Source of the DNA: Hondaea fermentalgiana | Taxonomy: Eukaryota; Sar; Bigyra; Thraustochytrida; Thraustochytriidae | Length of the DNA stretch: 22,698 nt | NCBI GenBank assembly: GCA_014084085.1 | Contig: NPFB01000179.1 | Span: 77,113 to 99,810 of the forward strand | Direction of reading: 5' to 3' | In this document: positions 1 to 8,400 of the stretch, in pieces | Position numbering within the stretch: the first letter of the stretch is position 1 | Layout of the letters: every line of letters begins with the position of its first letter | Made by a program: the position numbers and the translations under genes | Notes under the pieces: generated by a model | What the model saw: only the letters and a program-made list of their open reading frames with translations | The model's database searches: none | What the model was told of the DNA's origin: nothing

Positions 1-845
1 CGCCGATCCACCGCCCGCCGGCGCCGCGTCGCCCGCGCGCGAGCGAGCCAAGCCAGGCCTGGCCTGGCCCGCGCGAGCTAGCTAGCTAGCTAGAATAAGC
101 CTGGCATCGCGAAGACCGCCACCGCCGCGCGGCAGATAGCGCACGTGGATGGAGCGTGTGGGGGGTGTGTGTGTGGCTGTGGCGGAGGAGGAGAGCGGCG
201 GTGGCGGGTTTTTTCCTAGCTCGAGGGCGAGCCCCGGGTCCTGCGAAGGCATGTCCGGCAGGCGAGGGAGCGGCAGCTCGTGCCGGCCACTCGGCGTCGG
301 AGGGCGGGGCGGGCTGGGCTGGGCTGGGCTGGGCTGGAATTGGTTTGGCGCGGGTGCGGGCGAGTCTGAATCGGCGGCGGCGGTGCGGGCGAGCGCGCTT
401 TGGATTATTTATTTCAAATTGCTTCAAAGCGGTTTTCACGACCTCGGGCGCGCCTCGAGCGATCGCATGGACGCTTGCTGATACACGCACGGGTGGAGGA
501 GGGAGGGAGGGATGGAGCCGTGGACGCACCCGTGCGTGCCGCAGGACCAGGAAGGCGCGGCACAGCAGCGCGGCGCATGGTTCTTTCCTTCTTTCCTTCT
601 TTCTTTTCTTTCTCTCTGAACGAGAGGCGCAGGCAGCCAGGAAGAAAGAAGAAGTAAAAAGTAATGCGCGCCAGACGCACAGAGAGAGGGAGGAGGGGGG
701 GGGGGGGCAGCGGGGGAGAAGGCGCGGCGGAGCGAGCCAAGAACAAGCGCATCCTTTTTTTGCGGCCTCCCACCTCGGAACGCAGACCCGAATCGAGCCA
801 GCCGCCCTGAGAGCGCGAGCGGGCGTCCCCTCTTCCCCGCGCCCT

Positions 846-846
<1 letters not shown>

Positions 847-876
<30 letters not shown>
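847..876. repeat. (GCAC)n microsatellite
   Basis: About seven tandem GCAC units followed by a short GAGGC run at about 882-896. Alternating purine-pyrimidine sequence of this kind is prone to the Z-DNA form. The same motif recurs on either strand at 17187-17203, 17727-17740, 18237-18271 and 19766-19791. Confidence 0.9.
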
Positions 877-1180
877 GAAGCGAGGCGAGGCGAGGCACCC
901 CGCGAGCCGAGCGGAGCGGAGTGGCTGCAGGCAGAGAGAGAGAGACAGACAGACCCGCAGCGCATCGGACTGGAGGCAATCGTCCTCGTCGCGGCGGAAA
1001 ACTCGGTTCAAACGACGAATTAGGCAAGCAGGCGAGCGCCGTCTCCGTCTCCGTCTCCATCTGTATCTTGGCCGTCGTCGCCGCCGCCCTCATCCTCGCG
1101 AGATCTCGGCGTACGCTGCTGCGTGCCGCCTGCTTCGAACCCTCGAACTCGTTCAAAACGCGCGCGCTGAAAGGCCGCCA

Positions 1181-1210
1181 AAGCCAAGCCAAGCCAAGCC
1201 AAGCCAAGCC
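1181..1210. repeat. (AAGCC)6 pentanucleotide repeat
   Basis: Six exact AAGCC units lie upstream of the Myb gene. The complementary motif (GGCTT-like and GGGCT) occurs at 311-335. This is simple sequence with no coding evidence. Confidence 0.9.
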
Positions 1211-1610
1211 AAACTACGCCAAGCCGCACCCGAACCCGGCCTCCTCGCCGCCAGGCTGACAGACAGACAGACGGCGCAGGGCGACCGCCGGCGCCGCCGC
1301 GAGCCTCACGTGAGACCTGGAACGACGGTCCGCCAGTCATACCGATCCGGGCCCTCCAGGGACAGACAGCGCCGCGAGAGCGGCCTCCTGGTCTGGTCTA
1401 GCTGCTGCTTGCTGGCTCGCGCCGGACCGCCGCCGTCCCCAGAGAGAGAGAGAGAGCGAGCGAGCGAGAGAAAGGAGAGCGGCGTGACGTGGGCTGACGC
1501 AAGTTCGACCTCCCGGTCCTCCGTGTGTCCCAGGCGGGCCCGGAGAGCCAAAGCCGGAACTGCCTGCCGGGAAGCCCAGGCCCCCCGCCCGGTCCACGCA
1601 CGCGCCTGAC

Positions 1611-1630
1611 ATTCATTCATTCATTCATTC
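1611..1630. repeat. (ATTC)5 tetranucleotide repeat in the Myb 5' flank
   Basis: Five ATTC units end about 73 bp before the Myb start codon, so the repeat probably lies in the 5' UTR or core promoter of that gene. Length variation here could affect expression, but that is only an inference. Confidence 0.85.
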
Positions 1631-1703
1631 CTGCATTCGCACGCGAGCACGCTGCGTTGCCACGCGAGCAAGGGGAGAACAGGAGCGAGAACGAGAGAGC
1701 AGC

Positions 1704-3326
1704 ATGCCCTCGGCCAAGAAACTCACGTGGTCCAACGAGGAGGACGTCGTCCTCAAGCGCGTGCTGGCGCAGGCCGGCGTGCAGCGACTGAGCAACGGCG
1801 CCATCGTCCTCAACGGCAGCTGGGGAGATGTCGCCACGCACCTGCCCGGACGCAGCGCCAAGCAGTGCCGCGAGCGATGGCGATTCAACCTCTGCCCCGA
1901 TATTAACAAGTCCGAGTGGTCCTGCGAAGAGGACGCCACACTCATCGAGAACCAGCTCAAAGTCGGCAACCAGTGGGCCCTCATCGCAAGACAACTCGAT
2001 GGACGCACAGAAAACAGCGTCAAGATCCGCTTCAAGTCCATCCTTCGCGCGAGCCGCCGCGTTTGGACTGCCAAGGACGACGCCGACCTCATGGCGCTCC
2101 ACAAACTCATGGGATCCAAGTGGAGCATCATTGCCGAGCGCATGCCCAACCGCACACGGAACGGCGTCAAGACTCGCTTCCTCGTACTCCGGAACGGCGT
2201 CTCCGAGCGCCCACTTCTCCCGGGAGCCGCCGAGCAGCTCTTTCGTACCGCAAGATATGCTGATCTGGTGGAACGATTCATCGAGTCTGCCGGCGTGCGC
2301 AAGCTCGTGCCCTCGTCTGCCGCGCAAAGCCAGCCGCAAGCCAACACGTCCACATCTGTGGCCGCAACGACCCCACTGTCCCCACAGACGCACGCCTTGC
2401 AACAGCAGCACCACAACCAGATTCACCACCAGCACGCGGGCCAGATGCGCACGCTGCGCCCATCGCATTCGGACATGGCAAGTCCGCAGACCGTCCCGCT
2501 CCCAGACATGCTCGCGCCCGAAACGCGTCACCCCTCGTTCGCCTCGGAAGAATTCGCCGAGGACGAGCGCCAGACCCACGGCGCCATGGGCAAGCTGAGT
2601 CGCTCGTCCTCGAAGCGATCCGCTCCCTGGATGGACGCCGAGGCATTGGCGGCCTCGAGCCGGAACATTCCTGGATCCACACTCTCGAGCCCGGACCTCG
2701 GCCCTCTCAACATTGGCGCTCTTCATCCTACAAAACGCTCACGATCCGCGTACCCCGAAGGTGCAGATGAGTCTCTCCTCGATATCCTCGCACCCCATGC
2801 CAACCGCGAGTGGCGTCTTCAGCGCCAGGCTCAGCAGCAACAACAACAACAACAATACCATCACTATGCACCGCAGCAGCAACAGCAGCCACACGCATAC
2901 CGACAAACCTTTCACAACTTCAAGTCGCACAGCGCCGCAGCCGAGCCCCTCGATGCTGCAGACTCGATCGAAAATCGCGCGCCCCCTCCGCCGGCATCAT
3001 CGTCGTTAGCATCCTCAGCGACGCAATTTAATAACCCCCACAACAGACACCAAGACTTTGAACGCCACACATCGCTAGCGTCGTCTTCGTCATCAATGTC
3101 CCGCGACGACTTTTTGCAGTCGCAGCCCGTGCAAAACGGCGCCGCGACGTCTGCGTCGAACCCGGGCGGACTTTCTTCGTCAACACTGCAGCTGGCGCTG
3201 GCCTTGGCCAACTCGGACGCCCTCTTGCCACTCTCTGCCGCTGCGCTCTTTGTCCAAGAACAGCGCAACCAGCATCATCGTCATGGTGACGACCAGCGCG
3301 TGCGCTCCCTTCTCAAATTGTACTAA
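1704..3326 (+). CDS. R1R2R3 Myb-type DNA-binding protein
   Basis: A 540-residue nuclear protein, very likely a sequence-specific DNA-binding transcriptional regulator. Three tandem Myb/SANT repeats fill residues 7 to about 162. R1 has W9, W40 and W59, R2 has W72, W91 and F110, and R3 has W121, W140 and F159. Spacing is the classic 19 residues except W9-W40, where R1 carries about 12 extra residues. The third tryptophan is replaced by Phe in R2 and R3. Recognition-helix-like segments end in RSAKQCRERW, RTENSVKIRF and RTRNGVKTRF. The rest is Ser/Gln/His-rich and probably disordered, with eight Gln at 377-384, a second Gln run just after it, and a basic-hydrophobic C-terminus. The start is the first ATG of the frame that includes R1 and has A at -3. 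No intron is apparent. The GC-rich codon use resembles the flank, unlike the next gene. The family is clear, but the target genes are unknown. Confidence 0.93.
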   Translation: MPSAKKLTWSNEEDVVLKRVLAQAGVQRLSNGAIVLNGSWGDVATHLPGRSAKQCRERWRFNLCPDINKSEWSCEEDATLIENQLKVGNQWALIARQLDGRTENSVKIRFKSILRASRRVWTAKDDADLMALHKLMGSKWSIIAERMPNRTRNGVKTRFLVLRNGVSERPLLPGAAEQLFRTARYADLVERFIESAGVRKLVPSSAAQSQPQANTSTSVAATTPLSPQTHALQQQHHNQIHHQHAGQMRTLRPSHSDMASPQTVPLPDMLAPETRHPSFASEEFAEDERQTHGAMGKLSRSSSKRSAPWMDAEALAASSRNIPGSTLSSPDLGPLNIGALHPTKRSRSAYPEGADESLLDILAPHANREWRLQRQAQQQQQQQQYHHYAPQQQQQPHAYRQTFHNFKSHSAAAEPLDAADSIENRAPPPPASSSLASSATQFNNPHNRHQDFERHTSLASSSSSMSRDDFLQSQPVQNGAATSASNPGGLSSSTLQLALALANSDALLPLSAAALFVQEQRNQHHRHGDDQRVRSLLKLY

Positions 3327-4484
3327 TTCCATTCCCTCCTGCTCGTGCCAGCGAGCACGTTTTTGACCCGGCCGCTGATGTTTCCTATTTATCCTCGTGA
3401 TTTATTCTTCTCTTTTTATAAATACTCTCTCTGGCTTGTGCGATCTCATTGCTGCTCATGGAAAGTACTCATGCGCGAAACAGGTCAGCCCTTTCAAAAT
3501 GAGAAGAGACGCGCGAGTGAAATTCCAGAAATTACCCTTTTGCATTCTGTCGCAGTCTCCGTGCTTATCAGCCATTGCTTGCCTTGAGAGGCTTTCGTGT
3601 GCCGCTCCTCTTGACCTTTTCCCGGGTTCCAAAATTGACAGGTCTGAGGTTCTTCAGCACTACTATCAGCCCAAAACGGTCTCGAAGCGGCCATCTTTAG
3701 AAGCAGGCGCTGTACTCGCGTCACAGCCCCTTCGATCCGACGTCGTCTTGACAAACAATTCTTGGGAATCTGTCTAATTTTAATCGACTGTGACATGGGC
3801 ACAAACCGTAAAATGCATGAATGCTGTCCCCGCGCGCCGATCGGCAAGGCTGCATAGATCTGATACGCAGGAATCCTTCGGCAATGTGATCTTGTTTTCG
3901 TGGCCTTGAATTTCAGAGTGTGAACCAGGAGCGCTAACAGATCACGCTCATTAGACCTAATTATGAACGGATGCCAGATTGAAATGTGTGCAACAATAGC
4001 AGTACCCAGTCGGATGAAATGAGGATACTTGCCCGTCGCGGCATAATCTTGTCAAAATCAAGGACACCATCAGATATGACCACGACCAATTCAAGTCAAT
4101 TTGGGATGCGCAGGTGCAGTTCAAGGAACTTTTTCGAAGCCCCTCGCAACCTTCCGTAGCCCCTCCACCGATAGGAGCCATATTCTTGGCGTCTTGAACG
4201 AGGCTCTCCAAGGGTCCACCCAGGAAGCCAAAAGCACAAGCTGATCCCCGGCCATCTGTGCTTCATTCAGCGACACAATCTATTCTTCACAGCACAGCGC
4301 CAATGAGTCTCACCAATCGAGATCATCGGGGTCCCACATAATGCCTTGAAATCACCACTTCTCGCCCATCATTTCTGTGCTTCTAAACCAACTCTTTGAA
4401 TGCGAAAGGGCTGGGGCGATCGTCGCAAAATTCGCGAAAATCTCCTCGCGACAGCTTGGCGTGAGCCATGCGAGGATAGGCACC
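3327..4484. other. Intergenic region after the Myb gene
   Basis: This is the 3' UTR and spacer of the Myb gene, with clearly lower GC than the leader. No canonical AATAAA was found soon after the stop. Open frames here (for example 3397-3777 on + and 3957-4211 on -) have no recognisable motif and no support. I see no RNA gene. Confidence 0.55.
3341..3364 (+). other. Short overlapping hairpins followed by T5 after the Myb stop
   Basis: Two mutually exclusive 5-bp stems occur 15-33 bp after the stop codon. GCTCG (3341-3345) can pair with CGAGC (3352-3356), and CGTGC (3344-3348) can pair with GCACG (3355-3359). A run of five T follows. This could be a 3'-UTR structure. The stems are short and could be chance in GC-rich DNA. 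Confidence 0.25.
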
Positions 4485-4556
4485 AGCGCTAAGAAGCGCT
4501 TAGAAGCGCTAAAGAGCTCTGATTCTGCGGGTTTCTAATTGGCTCTGCGGGTTTCT
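4485..4556. repeat. Phased AGCGCT palindromes and a 20-bp direct repeat
   Basis: The 6-bp palindrome AGCGCT occurs three times at exact 10-bp spacing (4485, 4495, 4505), about one helical turn apart. A 13-bp motif, TCTGCGGGTTTCT, then occurs twice at a 20-bp period (4524-4536 and 4544-4556). The phasing resembles a protein-binding array, but the function is unknown. It lies about 900 bp upstream of the giant ORF. Confidence 0.6.
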
Positions 4557-4750
4557 GATGTGCCCGTATTAGCGCAACGAGGCGCTCGTTGACCCTCGAA
4601 AATCTACCCCGCGAACGCGCCTCAGCGTGTCTGCTTCTAGACGTGAGTTCGTGTCCGTCACCCCGGCCCCTTTCCTCTGCGCGCACACCACGTAGCCGCG
4701 GCCACGCGCTGAGGAGTTCTACCATCTAGACCATTTTTATTGTTTTTGTC

Positions 4751-5430
4751 GTTCAGAGCCGTTGAAAGTGACACGGACCGCGGCCCGGGCGTCCGGGGGC
4801 CCGGGCGGGCCATGGACATGACGGACACGGTCCGAGCTGTCAAGTTGGACAGAAGCATTGAATCCAGAACCTTCAGCGAGCAGTTGCGCGCGGAGATGGT
4901 TTGTAAGTTTCATATGTCACGATTGCCTTGCTTCAGTAAATTACTCTCGAAACAAGTCGTTCACAGTCGTTGAATGTGACACAGGTCCGCGCTGACAAGT
5001 TGGATGCAGGCATGACAATCCAGAACTTGATCTCGCGCGCGGAGGTGGGCTTTAGTCAACTTCTCGAAGATTTTACGCGTGGCGTAATTGCGTCGAAGGT
5101 TAAAAAGTTAGCTCATTCTCTACACTACTGACCAAAGTCAACGTCTAATCACCGCTGACCAAGTCCTTCAGAGTCGTTGAGCTGCCCTGGAGTTTGAATG
5201 AGACAAAAGCATGGACTTTAGAGATTCAGCTTGCGCGCGGAGGGAGGTGGATTTTGTTCAATTCCCTCGTTGGTCATTGATGCCAAAGTTGGATACCTTT
5301 GATCCCGTCCAATCACCGCTGACCAAGTTGTTTGGAGTCGTTGAACGTGAGATACGCGGCGGCGGCGAGCCGGACAAAGACATGGCAATCCAGAACTTCA
5401 ATTCGCTCGCGAAGGTGAGGCTTTGCTAGC
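4751..5430 (+). repeat. Four imperfect copies of a 100-200 bp direct repeat
   Basis: Four diverged copies lie at about 4751-4907, 4959-5164, 5166-5329 and 5330-5430. Shared elements, in order, are AGTCGTTGA, a GACAA/GACAG stretch, ATGRCAATCCAGAACTT (best in copies 2 and 4), and GCGCGCGGAGGTGGGCTTT or variants. Copies 2 and 3 both end with AATCACCGCTGACCAAGT. Reading frames are not conserved between copies. The GAGGTGRG element resembles a 5' splice site, so decayed duplicated exons are possible. A regulatory array in front of the giant gene is the other option. Confidence 0.7.
5211..5429 (+). other. Short ORF in frame with, and just upstream of, the giant gene
   Basis: An open frame of 72 codons spans repeat copies 3 and 4. 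It ends at TAG 5427-5429, six codons before the giant gene's ATG and in the same reading frame. It could be an upstream ORF, a degraded 5' coding exon or chance. No domain is recognised in it. Confidence 0.3.
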
Positions 5431-5447
5431 AAGCACACGCGAAGGCT

Positions 5448-8400
5448 ATGGCGATCGAGGGCGCGAAAGCGCAGGAGGGCGGCTCCGACCGACCTCTTGT
5501 GCTCGTGCTCAACGCGAGCCCGGCGACAAGTTTCGAAGAAGAGGTTGGGAATAGTCCAGAGGCTCTGATTGCGCTTCGGAACAAGGTCGATATCAAGGCG
5601 CTCTCGCAGCTTTTACAGGTATGGTGGATTGCGGGCGCGGAGGAAGGCGATTTGACAGAGATTGGGCTCGACGATGTCACTGGTCTCAAGAGAAAGTACT
5701 CAAATGTACAAGGTCTAGAGCTCTTTGCGCTTTGCCTCAGCGCCGTGCTGGACGATCCTGATTCCAAGTTGCTGGAAGATGTATTTGGCCGTCAAAGAGC
5801 TCGAATCAGTTTATCTCCTGACAACGTATGTGTCGCGAACATTCTCAGGGACCTTGCAGCAAAGTCTCTCTCAGCTCAAAGTCGCAGAAACTTAAAACTC
5901 CTCAAGCTAGCAAGATTCGCTCCGCATTTTGAGACGTTAGCAGACTCCGATGACCTGCAAAGTCAACTGCACGAAGAACTTTTGCAAAAGTATGAGCCCG
6001 GAACTCGCATCGTTCTTTTACGCGATGCGAGCGACGCTTCTACGCAGAGTGTTCTGTTCGTATTCGCATCCAAAACAGCCCAGAACGTTCGCAGGCTTCT
6101 CAAATTGGGTCAAAAAAGCCAGGATGAGGAGGACATCAAGGAAGAAGCTGACGACGAGACGATAGATGACGAGGACAAGACAGCTGATCGGCCTGTACAA
6201 ATCATCTTCGTTGTGGACAGCGCAAATGAAGAGGTGAATGGCCAAGAAGGAACCATCGAGCTCATTAGACCACGCTTCGAAATCGATCTAGAACGGCGTC
6301 AGATACTCGCAGAGAACCTGCTCACCCCCGAAGACGCACACGCAGAGAGAGCGTGGGAACAAGTGACTCGCGAGATTGCAAGCTTTGGCTTGCCTCTTGT
6401 GCAAGACTTTCGCAACCATGTCTCAATCCAGCTTGACGAAGAACGTGACAGAGAGCTTGACGAAGAAAAAGAAAAACCGGCGCTGATGTGTGCCAAGCTA
6501 CACGTCGATTCCGATGCCTTTCAGGAACAGATCGCGCTTCGTCAGCAGATCGGCATGCCACAGCCTGATGTTGCGCATCCTGAGCAACGCGAGGTCGCCA
6601 AAGAGGTCTTTTGCAAAGCCGAAAAGGCCCTCTTTGGTACTTCAAATGCAGACTGGACGTCAAAGTTCAACAGCGTATCCTTCGTGGTGCTTACACCAAA
6701 CTTCAACTCCCTGCAGTCCCAGACTGCAAACAGAGTCACACGCGCAAAGCTCGAAGGCGGACGCGTGCTCAAGCACACCAAGGTGCCGCATGCGGCTATG
6801 GACGCGCACCGAGAGTGGATGGAAGAGGAGGCCAAGAACCTGAAGACTCTCTTTGTCATCATCGCTGACGAGTGTCACTTTGCGCCGACGAAAGATGGCG
6901 CACACGACTGGCTTCTCAATAACCCAGCGCTGGATGGTGAGAATGTGCTTCGCTTGCTTGTCTCTGCAACGCCGCAGAACGTACTTTCTAAGACTTCACG
7001 AGTTGCTAATACCAACATCGTTCACTGGTCCAAGCCCGCCTCGATGTACCGCAGCATGGATTACTATGTCGAGACGGCGACGTGGGCGGTGCCGAATTAC
7101 GTACGGCCGCTGAGACTCGCTGTCAAAGGGGAAAATTATGATGTCGACCCGCGTGTGTTCACGCATGAAGGTTGCGCATACCGCTACCCGATGCACGACT
7201 ACAAAGCGTTCTGCAGTGTCTTCAATCGCAGGGTGCACAAGGAGCTGGGCCCAAGCTTGGCAAATGAACTAATTTCGGTTCAAGGTGGCAAGGAGAACTT
7301 GTTGCTGGTCGTTCCTCGTGATGTTGACCTTGACTTTGACGAGAACTTCGACAAGAAGACGGGCTTGCTGTACTGGCTTGGTTTTAATAAATATCGCGCC
7401 GAATTTGAGGAAGTACGTACGAATGCAACAAAAGATGGACGAAATAAGTACTACAGGATTGGCGATAAAGATCCCCCCAAAAATGTCGAAAAAGATATCG
7501 AAAAAGATGGCGAAAAACATGTCGAAAGAGATGGCGAAAAAGAGAGCAAAATCTGTGCCCCACGCTTCTGCGATACAGACGGCAAAAACAATGCTGTGGA
7601 CTGTCTCCCTCGTCGACGTCAGCGTGTACTCAAAGATGAGGCCTTTGATGTCGTGCGTGGACTCGCAAACAGATCGTTCGGCAAGCGAGGCGCAGCCAAG
7701 CGTAAGCAAAAGGGAAATAGGGTGGCCGAATCAACTCCTCTCTACGATGGTCACATCATCATGGCAGACTACCTCCTCTCGCTCACATATCTTGCGGTGT
7801 ATCGGATCGACCATGGCAATCTCTGGGTGAAGGACGACCGCAGCGATATTTTTGCACCCCTAGAGAAAAATGGGGTCAGGCGACTCGCTCTTGACGATGA
7901 GAAGCTCAAAGCCTTTGCTCTTCATCTTGGCTTTGCAGATCGAGTATGGGCAGGTGTTGCCCACGAAACAGACAAAGAAGTGGGGTGCTTCAAGATCGCT
8001 GATGGCGTGGAAGAAGCCTCCGTTCAACACCTTCTCAAGGTTCTCCTCGAAGCGATCGTGAGATCAGCATGGTCTGAGTTAAGCGATTTGATCGATGAGA
8101 ACAAATGGCAGAAGACCCTCACGGGACGGCTCGACAGAGAATGGGTCGAAGAAGCAAAGAGTCTTGCAATAGCAGAAAATCATGATACGCCTACGCACTG
8201 GCGAATCGCTTGGCAATATGTCGTCTCTGAGAAGCTGGAACGCAACCGCGAAGATCGCACGGAATCACAAGGCAACACATCTCAGTCGTGGTACAACGAG
8301 ACCGATCGTCTCTTGCACGACCTGCTCGACGTTGATCCCAAGTACAGAACAGGACGCATGGCTGTCGTCCGCGTCTACGAGACGGACGAAAACCTCTCGA

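Larger units (their letters stand above)
1..1703. other. GC-rich, microsatellite-rich leader without a gene
   Basis: No credible gene lies here. Long open frames exist on both strands, but their translations are Arg/Ala/Pro/Ser-rich low complexity and overlap one another, as expected when stop codons are rare in GC-rich DNA. The stretch holds many simple repeats: (AGCT)n at 76-93, (GGGCT)5 at 311-335, a pyrimidine tract at about 580-617, a run of 13 G at 695-707, (GCAC)n at 847-876, (AAGCC)6 at 1181-1210, (CAGA)n near 1258-1273 and GA/GAGC runs near 1441-1475. It probably contains the promoter and 5' UTR of the Myb gene. An AT-rich patch at 401-420 stands out but cannot be called a promoter. 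Confidence 0.6.

Noticed and set aside
86..1259. Long overlapping open frames on both strands (for example 86-1207 minus and 156-1259 plus)
   Set aside because: Translations are low-complexity Arg/Ala/Pro/Ser sequence that follows microsatellites, both strands are open at once, and there are no domains. This is the expected artefact of GC-rich DNA.
3397..3777. 126-codon plus-strand frame after the Myb gene
   Set aside because: No recognisable motif, an ordinary length for chance, and it overlaps a minus-strand frame of similar size.
6051..6083. FASKT segment (residues about 204-209 of the giant protein) as an N-terminal Walker A
   Set aside because: It lacks the glycine-rich loop (no GxGK or QxGK), while QQGKTG at 1381-1386 is a far better fit.
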